Shown: positions 23,851 through 34,549 of the stretch, in pieces
Numbering within the stretch: the first letter of the stretch is position 1
How the letters are laid out: every line of letters begins with the position of its first letter
The notes under the pieces: model-generated
What the model was told of the DNA's origin: nothing
The model's database searches: none
Seen by the model: only the letters and a program-made list of their open reading frames with translations
Source: Epiperipatus broadwayi
Lineage: Eukaryota; Onychophora; Udeonychophora; Euonychophora; Peripatidae
Assembly (NCBI GenBank): GCA_028023455.1
Contig: JAQFVV010000021.1
Location: 4,120,853 to 4,184,852, forward strand
Length of the DNA stretch: 64,000 nt
Direction of reading: 5' to 3'
Made by a program: the position numbers and the translations under genes

Positions 23851-24686
23851 TTATTTGATAGTTTAACAAATAATACACTGAATATTGCTTTTGACCCAGA
23901 GAATCATTATCATAGTGCTCTAACTTATCAGCTAAAGTGGTGTCATTATTTGGATAAAAATGTGACATTAATATTCGCTGGTTAATATTATGTATTTCAC
24001 TTCCAAAACAAAGCTATACAATAGTCTTTTTTGTTTATTGCATGGATATTATTAGCAATAGACTATATCTCTTTAAATTTTTTTTCCTAACATTGCACTA
24101 AGCATATACTATTTTGGTAGTTTATGGATCAAAATTATGGCCAGATTCCATTTGATATTCCAGAAACACTTATTGTGATCTTTTTTGCATGAGAATACAT
24201 GTATTGTTGTTGTTCCAGTCTAGTGGCACTATTTCTTTGTAAAATCAGCTGTAATAAATCTAACTGCAAAGCAGTCTACTATGAGGAATCATGCAGTAAT
24301 GGTGCCACTAGGCTAGCACATCATCAATACATGTATTCTTGTGCAAAGACAATCCCAATGTGAATTCAGTGTTTCTGGAGCATCAAATGGATTCTGACTA
24401 TGATTTTAATCCCTCGAATATCAAAATAGTATGTGCTGAGTGCAACAACAGGTAAAGAAAATTTAAAGAGGCATGGTTTACCACTAATAACAACCATGTG
24501 ATAAATAAAAGAGACTCTTATATAGCCTTATCCTGGAAGTGGAATATGTAAATTATGAATTTACATATTAACTAGTGAATATTCACATCATGTTTTCTCC
24601 AAATAAAAAACACCAGTTTAAGTGATAAGTTGGAGTGCTGTGATTAGAGCAATGCCCAATGAATTATTTGTTAAATTGTCAAATAA
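23851..24686. mobile_element. Family E long foldback element, arms ~350 bp
   Basis: Left arm starts TTATTTGATAGTTTAACAAA; right arm ends GTTAAATTGTCAAATAAA. Matching internal blocks are TTACATATTAACTAGTGAA / TTCGCTGGTTAATATTATG and ATACATGTATTG / CAATACATGTAT. Centre near 24260. A relative lies at 53330-54000, sharing the TCAAAATTATGGCCAGATT and GAGGCATG blocks. Confidence 0.75.
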
Positions 24687-24930
24687 AAAAAAATAATTTT
24701 TTCTTGAGGCATAGTTTATCACTAATAATATCCTTGTGATGTATAGCCTTGTCCTGGAAGTGGAATATGTAAATTACGAATTTACATATTAACCAGTGAA
24801 TATTAATATGTTTTCTCAAAATAAATAACACAAGTTTAGCTGATAATTGGAAGCATTAATATTATGCCCCCCCCCCCCAGGTTTAAAGCAATGCTCAAGG
24901 AATTATTTGTTAAATTGTCAGAAAAAAAAA
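24468..24930. repeat. Direct duplication of the family E arm end, ~230 bp unit, two copies
   Basis: The block GAGGCATGGTTTACCACTAA ... GGAATTATTTGTTAAATTGT recurs directly after itself (second copy 24705-24930) with about 10-15% differences and a C-run at 24868-24879. It produces a third half-arm outside the palindrome. Confidence 0.8.
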
Positions 24931-25244
24931 TATAATAGTTACTTATAGGATTAATGGGACTTATTTACTTTTATAGCCTGAATAATTTAATGCTTATATA
25001 ATAGAGTGCTGGATTCATAAAATAAAAGTTTCTGTACTAGTTCTCATTTGATTAACAGTTTGATTGATTAAATAGAAATGTTAAGCTTAGTCTACTAAAC
25101 AAGTACTCAAATGTGACATGATCGCCTTAGCAACTATTAAAACCTAGTTTATTTTCTATAGGCAATACATTTATATATATATCAAGTTTAAAAAAGGCTC
25201 GATATTTAGGATCAAAGTTTAAGGTATTACACTTAGAATTAACA
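24931..25244. other. No supported feature
   Basis: Short AT-rich spacer. Confidence 0.4.
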
Positions 25245-25515
25245 ATGACGGATTTTATTATATATTGGTTTATAAGTGTCAAACTTAATCCACTCACAAC
25301 TTTAATATGATCCACCCTAGATAAATAAATTAATAATTATCACTAATCACTTGATAATCTAGAGATTATCCCTAGTGTAGATATCTTGGCTAGGAATAAT
25401 CTCTAGTTTAATAAATGATTAGTGATAATTATTAATGTATTTATGTAGAATGGATCACATCAAAATTATGGATGGAGTGACTGTGACACTTGTAAATCAA
25501 AATATAACAATTTAC
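25245..25515. mobile_element. Foldback element beside the LTR retrotransposon
   Basis: Arms: GTGTCAAACTTAATCCACTC ... CTAATCACTTG and the complement ending in GACTGTGACACTTGTA, with a loop near 25385. It lies 31 bp upstream of the 5' LTR. Confidence 0.75.
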
Positions 25516-25960
25516 AATTGGTAAGTAGAGAACATACAATATATATTGTACCGAGATACATCAGGAAGGAGTGTGCTTTCTACGGAGTTACACATAATTT
25601 TGAAAAAAAATATAAAATGATAAACGATTTGTGTAAATATTTAATAAAAATAAAAGGTCTTGTAGAGTAAAATAAGAATAAAAGGATTTTTTTCCTCATA
25701 GATAGGTTTATCGTTAAAAGCATAAATTAGACAGTTTTATAAAATATAATTTTGAATCGTATTTAAATAAAACCTAAAGAACTAAAATTTGATTTAAGAT
25801 TGCTTTAAGAAAAAAAAAAACAAGGTGGAATTCGTTTTGTCTTATAATTATAATAAAAAAAAAAAAAGGGAAAAATATATGTAATCAAAGGAATGTAGTG
25901 AACAATGGGAGCTAATGACGAACATAAGAAATTTCCATTAAACGGCTAGTTAGTGAAAAT

Positions 25961-26148
25961 AACTTTAACAAAGAAATTGAAATAATTCTAACAAAGAAAT
26001 TGAAATAACTTTAACAAAGAAATTGAAATAATTCTAACAAAGAAATTGAAATAACTTTAACAAAGAAATTGAAATAATTCTAACAAAGAAATTGAAATAA
26101 CTCTAACAAAGAAATTGAAATAAAGAAATTGAAATAACTCTAGCAGAG
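25961..26148 (+). repeat. 23 bp tandem repeat in the 5' LTR, 7 units plus a part
   Basis: Units of AACTTTAACAAAGAAATTG + AAAT, alternating ACTTT and ATTCT variants. The 3' LTR has only five units, which explains most of the 40 bp length difference between the LTRs. Confidence 0.9.
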
Positions 26149-26267
26149 AGTACAAAGAAATTAAAATGACCAATGCAAACACCAGAAAGTCAGCACGGAC
26201 CGTAACTGAAACACCAGAGGATTAGTTACGTATTGTAGATTGAATCCGCAAGATAAGGACCGTAAAA

Positions 26268-26275
26268 TATAAAAG
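26268..26275 (+). promoter_or_regulatory. TATA box of the 5' LTR
   Basis: TATAAAAG followed by GGGC; transcription would start about 30 bp downstream, making U3 roughly 0.75 kb and R-U5 about 1 kb. Same motif at 29717-29724. Confidence 0.7.
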
Positions 26276-27348
26276 GGCAAATTTTCTATTGTATTATTAA
26301 TTAAAATTATTTTTATAGATCGAGAGCATTGAATATTAATATACGTCTCAAGCTAAACATAATGCTGCACTGTTAAACCCATCGTGTGAACAGCTGGCCG
26401 AATCCTTCCCGCAATACCAACAGCAAACAGTTCAAATGTCGATCATGGTCGCGTAAAACAAGAAGGAGACGGAGTGTCCACGTGGAGCCCACAGGATCCC
26501 AACGACATCGGGAAAAGGAGTGCAAAGAGTTAGCGCTAACTGACCGAATGAAATACTATCAGAAGCAACGCTCGGAACCGTGCATAAGGGAGAAAGCTAG
26601 GTAATGTTTATTTCAATTTCTAATTCACTAATTAAAAGCCGTAATAATAAATGGAATAATAAACTCTGAACTTTATGGTACGAACAATAATTATTAGTTG
26701 TCTTTAGCTCCATTACCCAGAGATTTTATTGTGACTGTGTGTATAATTATTTTTTTTATGTATTTATAATATGAAATTTTGATTGTATTAAATATTATCT
26801 GAACTTGAACGAAAGTGTAATTAATTATATTATAAGACCAAACGAAGTGTAATAGCGTAAATGGAGACTTCATGGGTTAGTGATTACTTAAATTAGATTT
26901 AAATTAAATAATTAAATAAAAGAAAAAGAGAAAGCGAGAAATTTAGCGCAGAGAAAGATTCATAAATTGATTTTTTAGGTAGGCGGATTATATTTAATTG
27001 ATTGTTGTAGCTGAGCTAGCGGGAGCGGGTACTAGATCGTATTGGTCAAGCAGACTTGTCGACAAAGGTCGGCTGGCACCCATTGGATTTTTTCCTTTAA
27101 ATAAATAAAAAGTTTGATTGGCTAATATGTAATCTAGTAAACGAGTGTTAATGTTATTGGCAAATGTTTGCAAATGATATTGATTACTCTACCCGAGGTA
27201 CCGACAGCCCCGTGATAGGATTTTGTGTAAGAGGGAGGTACAAAGTTCTGATCGAGTCGTCATTATAAACATTAAACATTTTATTGATTTTATATAAATA
27301 ATGTTTTTATAAAATTTACGAGACGACGTGTAAAGGGCTAGGTATAAA

Positions 27349-27366
27349 TGGCGCGTCAACGTGGAA
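27349..27366 (+). promoter_or_regulatory. tRNA primer-binding site
   Basis: TGGCGCGTCAACGTGGAA begins two bases after the LTR and starts with TGG, complementary to a tRNA CCA end. The matching tRNA is not identified. Confidence 0.75.
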
Positions 27367-27673
27367 CGAAACTAAACGTTTTGAATGGCAGAACCGATGT
27401 GAGTCATGACTGGACGTCTTAAGCGGTGTGGCCAGAGTCGTGTATGAGTGACAGAAGTGATAGCTAGTAAAAAGAAGCGGGAGGGAGCGTGATAGTAGGA
27501 TTAGAAAATGGTATAAGCAGCGCAACTGTAAAGGTGATTTTGCAATTATATAAGACGTGGAGGCATAGGGACACTCCGGGGAATTTTAGTATAAGAAAAA
27601 AAAAGGGGGAACTGGGAAGGTTAGGTTTTGGTTGTACGTACGTAAGTTTATTATTATTATTAAAAAGAAAAAA

Positions 27674-28840
27674 ATGGACGAAAGTGGAAACGACGGGAGG
27701 GCAACGCCAGAAGTAAGCCCGATTTTTTTTAAAAATCCGCAAATAGTGGAAGAAAGCGCATTCCAAATTTTGATGAACATGATGGAAGAGATACGTAAAG
27801 ACATCAAACAAAATCAACAAGAAATGAAGCAGGAAATAAATGAACTTAGGACAGAGATGAGAGAAATGAAACAGGAATTGACAGCAAGAATGGACGCATA
27901 CAAGGAAGTGATAGGAGTAATGAAAAAGGGTGTAGAAGAAGAAAGGTACGAAATGTTAGAATTAAAAGAAAATATAGAAGCGAGGGAAGAGTCAAGCAGT
28001 ATAGGGAAAAGCCAGCTAGAAGAGAGAATAGTACGCGTGGAAGAGATATGTCAAGACTTAATAAGTAGCCAGGAAACGACGCGACAGGAATTAGGGAACT
28101 TAGAGAATGAAATAGAGACCGCCAAGAATATCAAAACTAAAGTAAAGGAGATATGTAAAGACATAGTGGGGGACACAGGGCAGAAAATAAGACAGGTAGA
28201 ACAGAAGTATGAGGAGTTTAAGATTGAGAGTAGACACAGTGAACAGACGAGTAGATTTATGGAGAAGCAGTTTGCCATTGCGGTATTCAAAGCGGAGGTA
28301 GGAGAAAACCCGCTGAAACACTTAGAAAGCCTGAATAATATGTTCCATAGTAAAAGTTTACCGGAAGAGGACAAGGTTGCGGTGGCCAGTAGTTACCTCC
28401 AAGAGACGGCATGTGATTGGTGGCACACCTTGGACGAGAAACCGCAGACCTTCGGAGAATACAGACGGGCTATGTTAAGGGCATTTTGGAATGAGGCTAG
28501 GCAAGACGGAATCCTGTATAAGATATCCCACGAGAGATATTCAAGTGCGCGGGGAGAGACGTATGCGAAATTCTTTTACCGACAAGTGTCAAAACTTAAG
28601 GCATTGACGGCATTCCCTATGTCAGATGGTCAGATAATCAGAACACTACGCAATAATATGCCGCCAAACATACAACAACTAATGTTAAGTAAAGACGGAC
28701 GGTCAGTGGAGGAAATGGCGGAATTTCTAACACAGATTGATTATGGCAATCTAGCTAGGGAACCTCCAGATCGATATAGGAGATGGGATGGGTACAACGA
28801 CCCACATGGCAAGAAGGGAGAACCACCTGATCGAGCGTAA
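27674..28840 (+). CDS. gag: Gag polyprotein of a Ty3/gypsy-type retrotransposon
   Basis: An open frame of 402 codons begins at 27632; the more likely start is the ATG at 27674 (MDESGNDGR), leaving out a lysine/isoleucine-rich leader. Roughly residues 45-205 of the long frame are charged and heptad-like (predicted coiled coil). Residues ~215-370 match the retrotransposon gag capsid pattern: F-K-A-E-V-G-E-N-P then two tryptophans (263-264), an F-x3-Y-R-R-A-M...F-W motif and a leucine-rich C-terminal helix. There is no CCHC zinc knuckle and no protease. The frame is intact, and its base composition is richer in G than the flanks. It would form the virus-like particle; reverse transcription and integration would need enzymes from elsewhere. 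Confidence 0.88.
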   Translation: MDESGNDGRATPEVSPIFFKNPQIVEESAFQILMNMMEEIRKDIKQNQQEMKQEINELRTEMREMKQELTARMDAYKEVIGVMKKGVEEERYEMLELKENIEAREESSSIGKSQLEERIVRVEEICQDLISSQETTRQELGNLENEIETAKNIKTKVKEICKDIVGDTGQKIRQVEQKYEEFKIESRHSEQTSRFMEKQFAIAVFKAEVGENPLKHLESLNNMFHSKSLPEEDKVAVASSYLQETACDWWHTLDEKPQTFGEYRRAMLRAFWNEARQDGILYKISHERYSSARGETYAKFFYRQVSKLKALTAFPMSDGQIIRTLRNNMPPNIQQLMLSKDGRSVEEMAEFLTQIDYGNLAREPPDRYRRWDGYNDPHGKKGEPPDRA

Positions 28841-29016
28841 ATAAATAAAAAAAAAAGATGAATAAATAGGTATAACGGGACCGCAAACTTAACGAGTAAC
28901 ACGGACACACGAGAATAAGAGAGGACGAACTTCCATCAAAATAAATCAAGGGGAATGTATAGTAAGAATAAAGTTAAATGTTGAAACTAAAACCTTCAGA
29001 TTGATATTTTAGTTTC

Positions 29017-29036
29017 AAAAAGGGGGGACGGAGAAA
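29017..29036 (+). promoter_or_regulatory. Polypurine tract
   Basis: AAAAAGGGGGGACGGAGAAA directly precedes the 3' LTR; it would prime plus-strand DNA synthesis. Confidence 0.85.
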
Positions 29037-30796
29037 TGTACCGAGATACATCAGGAAGGAGTGTGCTTTCTACGGAGTTACACATAATTTTGAAAAAAAA
29101 TATAAATTGATAAACGATTTGTGTAAATATTTAATAAAAATAAAAGGTCTTGTAGGGTAAAATAAGAATAAAAGGATTTTTTTTTCTCATAGACAGGTTT
29201 ATCGTTAAAAGCATAAATTAGACAGTTTTATAAGATATAATTTTGAATCGTATTTAAATAAAACCTAAAGAACTAAAATTTGATTTAAGATTGCTTTAAG
29301 AAAAAAAAAAAAAACAAGGTGGAATTCGTTTTGTCTTATAATTATAATAAAAAAAAAAAAAGGGAAAAATATATGTAATCAAAGGAATGTAGTGAACAAT
29401 GGGAGCTAATGACGAACATAAGAAATTTCCATTAAACGGCTAGTTAGTGAAAATAACTTTAACAAAGAAATTGAAATAACTCTAACAAAGAAATTGAAAA
29501 TAACTTTAACAAAGAAATTGAAATAATTCTAACAAAGAAATTGAAATAACTCTAACAAAGAAATTGAAATAAAGAAATTGAAATAACTCTAGCAGAGAGT
29601 ACAAAGAAATTAAAATGACCAATGCAAACACCAGAAAGTCAGCACGGACCGTAACTGAAACACCAGAGGATTAGTTACGTATTGTAGATTGAATCCGCAA
29701 GATAAGGACCGTAAAATATAAAAGGGCGAATTTTCTATTGTATTATTAATTAAAATTATTTTTATAGATCGAGAGCATTGAATATTAATATACGTCTCAA
29801 GTTAAACATAATGCTGCACTGTTAAACCCATCGTGTGAACAGCCGGCCGAATCCTTCCCGCAATACCAACAGCAAACAGTTCAAATGTCGATCATGGTCG
29901 CGTAAAACAAGAAGGAGACGGAGTGTCCACGTGGAGCCCACAGGATCCCAATGACATCGGGAAAAGGAGTGCAAAGAGTTAGCGCTAACTGACCGAATGA
30001 AATACTATCAGAAGCAACGCTCGGAACCGTGCATAAGGGAGAAAGCTAGGTAATGTTTATTTCAATTTCTAATTCACTAATTAAAAGCCGTAATAATAAA
30101 TGGAATAATAAACTCTGAACTTTATGGTACGAACAATAATTATTAGTTGTCTTTAGCTCCATTACCCAGAGATTTTATTGTGACTGTGTGTATAATTATT
30201 TTTTTTATGTATTTATAATATGAAATTTTGATTGTATTAAATATTATCTGAACTTGAACGAAAGTGTAATTAATTATATTATAAGACCAAACGAAGTGTA
30301 ATAGCGTAAATGGAGACTTCATGGGTTAGTGATTACTTAAATTAGATTTAAATTAAATAATTAAATAAAAGAAAAAGAGAAAGCGAGAAATTTAGCGCAG
30401 AGAAAGATTCATAAATTGATTTTTTTAGGTAGGCGGATTATATTTAATTGATTGTTGTAGCTGAGCTAGCGGGAGCGGGTACTAGATCGTATTGGTCAAG
30501 CAGACTTGTCGACAAAGGTCGGCTGGCGCCCATTGGATTTTTTCCTTTAAATAAATAAAAAGTTTGATTGGCTAATATGTAATCTAGTAAACGAGTGTTA
30601 ATGTTATTGGCAAATGTTTGCAAATGATATTGATTACTCTACCCGAGGTACCGACAGCCCCGTGATAGGATTTTGTGTAAGAGGGAGGTACAAAGTTCTG
30701 ATCGAGTCATCATTATAAACATTAAACATTTTATTGATTTTATATAAATAATGTTTTTATAAAATTTACGAGATGACGTGTAAAGGGCTAGGTATA
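29037..30796 (+). repeat. 3' LTR (1.76 kb)
   Basis: Copy of the 5' LTR with five units of the 23 bp repeat (about 29451-29590) and a TATA box at 29717-29724. Ends at the AT microsatellite. Confidence 0.92.
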
Positions 30797-30814
30797 ATAT
30801 ATATATATATATGT

Positions 30815-30905
30815 AAGAGATTGTGACATAGGTAAGTGGGGAGTGCTGATTGATCATAAAATGCATATTGTGGGGCATTTATTTTTTAAGGTGTATGGGG
30901 GGATT
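30815..30905 (+). repeat. Degenerate family C fragment
   Basis: GGGGAGTGCTGATTGATCAT then AAAATGCATATTG and GGGGCATTTATTTTTTAAGG line up with the ribozyme region of family C, but CTGATGA and GAAA are both broken. Adjacent to the LTR element. Confidence 0.4.
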
Positions 30906-30977
30906 GAAAGTTATTGATATATTTTCCTGATGATTTTTTGTAATGACTCCCAACATAAATAATTTAAGGCCTTTCTA

Positions 30978-31252
30978 AATATATATATTGCTTATAACAC
31001 TTTTTCATATACACTTCAATGCAAACAAATTTTCTTAAACTTCTTTATTTTCCTTACAGTTTTGACTGTCCAGCAGTCTTCATCAGAGCTCTAATCTTCT
31101 TTTCTGCTTTAATTAAAATTTTAATTAAGATTTTAATTAAAGCAGAGAAGAAGATGAGAGCTCTGAAACTGTAAGGAAAGTAAAGAAGTTTAAGAAAATT
31201 TGTTTGCATTGAAGTGTATATGAATGAAGTGTTATAAGCAATATATATATAT
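30978..31252. mobile_element. Foldback element with hammerhead-like motif
   Basis: Arms of ~110 bp (TATTGCTTATAACACTTTTT ... and complement). On the minus strand of the left arm: CTGATGA, stem GACTG-CTGGA-CAGTC, then AAAAC-TGTA where GAAAC is expected (31107-31065). The right arm has lost the stem II piece but keeps CTGAAACTGTAAGG. Compare 41622, 42180 and 42590. Confidence 0.65.
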
Positions 31253-31821
31253 GATTATATGAAGATATGCAAAGAAAGTGAAATACCTTTTCTAAATATA
31301 AAACAGATTTTCATTGATTGGCAGTTATGAATCCACATTTTCTTAGGCAACTGTAAATCTCGGTATTAAATAATCCCTATGGCCACATTATAACAGTTAA
31401 TTTTTTTGTCAGGTATTTTAAGTCTTTATAATACTGTTTCCCACTAGTATTCATGGCACCATTGTTGAACAGAATAACAATGTTTATTAAGATGTTTATT
31501 TGTTTGTTTAGGAAAAGTGTCTTATATCTTAAGAGCGACATAAATTTCAGAAGTGATAATGCAGTTCTGGTTTTCTTTTTGTCATCTGTCAAAAAATTTG
31601 GTGTCAAAATTTTGCTTAGAACATTATTGGAAAGGTCAAATTTGATCTTAAACTATTATGTAGCTAATTTAAATATCCACATCTTTTAGACTGGATGGCA
31701 AGTAAAACTCATCAATTAAGATTAAATGAAGTTCTGCAGAATTTAAAAACTAATTAATAGATTTTATTTTTTTATTATAATAACTGAAACACAGGCTTAT
31801 TATATACCTGTGTCTATTTAT
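31253..31821. other. No supported feature
   Basis: Short overlapping frames on both strands (31377-31689) have no family signal. Confidence 0.4.
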
Positions 31822-32211
31822 GTAATATATAGGGTATATGAGCACAGACTTTCACACGACCCACCACTCTCCACTCTATCTCATAACACTGATACACTTG
31901 AACCCATATATGTCGAAAAGATAAATAACCACCAATATACGTATTTCATGCTAAACCAGCAATCATCAGTTGGTCCAGATTACTATCTCCATGCATATAT
32001 GCTATAAGCGCTCAGATATATATTAAGATAGCCAATCTTCATACTTTAATGGACAGGCTTCAATCTACTCCTCATTCCAACTCTTCAACCATCTATCCAA
32101 TTGAAAATTTGATGATGGAACCTCAAAGGCCACCCTGAGGCTGAGATTCTTGTCACATCCATGTTGACCTAAGGTAAATCTGATCCCTCATGTACAGGAC
32201 ATAATCCATTT
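31822..32211 (-). mobile_element. Family C hammerhead element, most complete copy
   Basis: About 390 bp, read on the minus strand: TGTCCTGTACATGAGGGATC start, CAGCCTCAGGGTGGCC block, hammerhead motif, then a tRNA-like segment, ending at CCCTATATATTA. The copy at 54030-54409 is collinear and in the same orientation; 56350-56683 is the opposite orientation. Confidence 0.8.
31931..31974 (-). ncRNA. Hammerhead ribozyme motif, full core (family C)
   Basis: On the minus strand: ACCAA (stem I), CTGATGA, T-TGCT-GGTTT-AGCA-T (stem II with a T-T mismatch next to the core), GAA, ATACGTAT (4 bp self-complementary stem III), A as cleavage nucleotide, TTGGT closing a perfect 5 bp stem I. All invariant core positions fit. 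The zero-loop stem III suggests it folds as a dimer. Confidence 0.8.
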
Positions 32212-33271
32212 AATACATATACAAGGGATGGGCAGACATCTCTACTATGTAATAACTAGTATAAAAACTATCCATTTATTGTAACAAATGTAGCTTTTCT
32301 ATCATTCATCATATAAATTTGTAGAAAATATTAATGAAATATGTTTTTAATATAATTTCCATTATTCTTTATATAAATAACCAATTCTAATATTTTTTGT
32401 CCTGATTATACAATGCAAATATAATATTTTATTTAATTCAATCTTCTAAAAATATCTCACAGTCTTAACTGTCAAACAGACCACGGATTTTTCCACTATT
32501 TAAAAAGCATTAAATGTTTGTCTTATGTATATTGCATAAAAGAATGAGCTAGTGTTGATTATGTTAAATCGTAGCATATTGTCAATGCATAAAAGTTAGT
32601 GAAGAAAAGAATATTTATTATCCTATATAAACGTGTGTGTGCAGTGAATGGATGCGAATGATTATAAATTTAAAAACTATAAAATAACTTTAAGCAAAAA
32701 TTTAAAGTGCTCAAAATGTAATAATCCAAAAAATCTATATATAAAAAATAATTGAACTATTGGTTACTTAGGTCTTATGGCATTCAAATACCAAAAGTGA
32801 CCAGTTAACTTTGATCGAGAAATCTTTAGTTTGAGTCTGTCCGTCTACCATTGAACTAAATACGCACAGTGATATGATTATTATAGAAAAAGCTGGAACT
32901 AAAATCTTGATTAGAAAGTTTGTGCTTGTGATATATATATATACATGTTGAATGAATATTTGATTTATATATTCATTAAATTATTCGTTGTGAAACATAG
33001 CCATTATCTTGGGGGGAGGGGGGAGTCAGCAGGTTTTGGTAGTGCTATAATAAATACACTTCTTTAACACCTTTATCTATGAATCAAAATGTAATTATAT
33101 GTTTTTGTAAAGGAAATTGTATGTAAATAATAAAGAATGGAATATAATGGCATATATATGTGTGTAATGATAGAGTGGCAGCTTCTGAAACTCATGTACC
33201 ATGGAACATGGCTCCATATTATTATTTGTGTTCAAATATCTTACAAACTCCTTAACAATAAACGTTACACA
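32212..33271. other. No supported feature
   Basis: AT-rich; contains a G-rich stretch at 33010-33025. Confidence 0.4.
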
Positions 33272-33945
33272 TTACATGGTCACTATTTCCTATGCTTCCA
33301 CAAGCTGTTAAAACAAAGGTAAAACTCTCCATACAGTAACGCCATAGCCTGAAGCCAGAATAATAAATGGATGCAAGAAGGTTTGTGCATGAAATCCTTA
33401 TCTAGTGCCTATTCATCCAATATCATCAGTGAGGAGCTTTGAATTTGACATCACTGCACCTTGCTTTTAGGATCTAATGCAATGTCCACCAGTCACTTTT
33501 TGCTTTTATAGTTAACTATAAACCTATGACTCCAAAATGAAAACACAAGAATGTTTTAAATCCAAGCTCGTTTGCTTGTATTGTCATATAAATCTGAAAC
33601 CAGTTCAGAATCTATACATTTTATGTCTTTAGTTGCTTAATGATCATAATCTATATAACTATACAAGAGGATGAGCTTGGATTGAAAACATTATTATGTT
33701 TTCATTTTGGACTCTTAGATTTATAGGTAGCTAAAAAGGTAAAAGATGGCTGCTGGAAGGTTGAATTATATCCTAAGATCTTAGTGCAGTGCTCTCAGAT
33801 TTAAGACTCTTCACTGATGAAAATCATAAGCTAGAAACTAGCCTGGGAATATTGGATGAGTATGCACTAGATAGGAATTTTAGTCCATTGATTATCCTGG
33901 CTTGCACTAGGTGGCACTATCATATGGAGAGCTTTGCCTCTATTT
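33272..33945 (+). mobile_element. Family B element, near full-length foldback copy
   Basis: About 675 bp with arms of ~270 bp around a ~100 bp centre. Left arm: CTCCATACAGTAACGCCATA, ATGGATGCAAGAAGGTTTGT, GGATCTAATGCAA. The right arm is its complement. The left-arm ribozyme is deleted (CCAATATCATCAGTGAGG joins directly); the right arm keeps it. This copy defines the family layout. Confidence 0.8.
33808..33849 (+). ncRNA. Hammerhead motif with altered cleavage triplet (family B)
   Basis: CTGATGA at 33814-33820 and GAAAC at 33834 are intact, but the GTC triplet is GCC, losing the U of NUH. Probably inactive. Confidence 0.6.
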
Positions 33946-34549
33946 AAACTATATAGATTATTTTATTTAAAATACATCATCTAATGGTGATAGTAACTTC
34001 AAATAATTTCCAAATGTAACATTTTATTTTGAAGCAATGAAGAGATTACAAACACGATTTTAAAATCCGTTTCAGATGAAATGAATCGTACAATTTTAAG
34101 CACTTCAAAACAAAGGCAATGATAAATCAATTATATTTTAACTTCTTTATTACGTTTAATGTACACACTTTAGATGGCAATATATTCCATCCATTATTAT
34201 AATTATTTTTAAGCATGCATCAATATATTAATCAAAATATTGTTTGCTGATACATTGGTATCTACAAATAGACACATATCAAATTATCAGTTATTTGGGA
34301 GATGTTTGGACACCAAAATGGTAGATTCATATACTTACAATTGACAAGTCATATTTATTTTCATTTTTTCAATCAGGATTGATATGGAAACCTTTTAAAT
34401 ATTGAACTACCTCTACAATATGTATAATATTATTCTAAATAGTAATTTATTAAGGTAGTATAATTACATTGTGAAAGTTACATATTGGAATTGATTGCTA
34501 TAGTAATTGCTTATGTAAAGTCAAAGAGCATCATGGATAAGTGTTCAGG
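33946..34549. other. No supported feature
   Basis: AT-rich; its last part may be 3' non-coding sequence of the LINE on the minus strand. Confidence 0.4.

Larger units (their letters stand above)
25547..27346 (+). repeat. 5' LTR (1.8 kb)
   Basis: Starts TGTACCGAGATACATCAGGA. Contains a 23 bp tandem repeat, a TATA box at 26268 and several AATAAA signals. Differs from the 3' LTR mainly by transitions (e.g. CAGCTGGCCG versus CAGCCGGCCG) and in repeat number. A 1.8 kb LTR is long for so short an interior. Confidence 0.92.
25547..30796 (+). mobile_element. Young gag-only LTR retrotransposon (TR-GAG-like)
   Basis: Two direct LTRs (25547-27346 and 29037-30796) flank a 1.69 kb interior with PBS, one gag frame and a polypurine tract. 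The element starts TGTACC and ends near GGTATA; a 5 bp TATAT target duplication is possible but the right flank is an AT microsatellite, so the end is uncertain by one or two bases. The LTRs differ by roughly a dozen substitutions plus two units of an internal repeat, so insertion is recent. There is no room for protease, RT, RNase H or integrase: only ~200 bp separate the gag stop and the PPT. It must rely on an autonomous relative for these functions. Confidence 0.9.

Noticed and set aside
26386-26604. 72-codon frame in the 5' LTR (also present in the 3' LTR)
   Set aside because: Lies in the R/U5 region and shows no known domain; it is arginine-rich, but presence in both LTRs only reflects LTR identity. 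Could be a small LTR-encoded peptide, but I have no support.
27464-27820. 118-codon minus-strand frame
   Set aside because: Antisense to the leader and start of gag; no coding signal.
31810-32007. 65-codon plus-strand frame, with related frame at 56507-56719 on the minus strand
   Set aside because: They recur because both lie in family C repeats, antisense to the ribozyme strand; one copy is interrupted and the amino-acid sequence is not better kept than the DNA.
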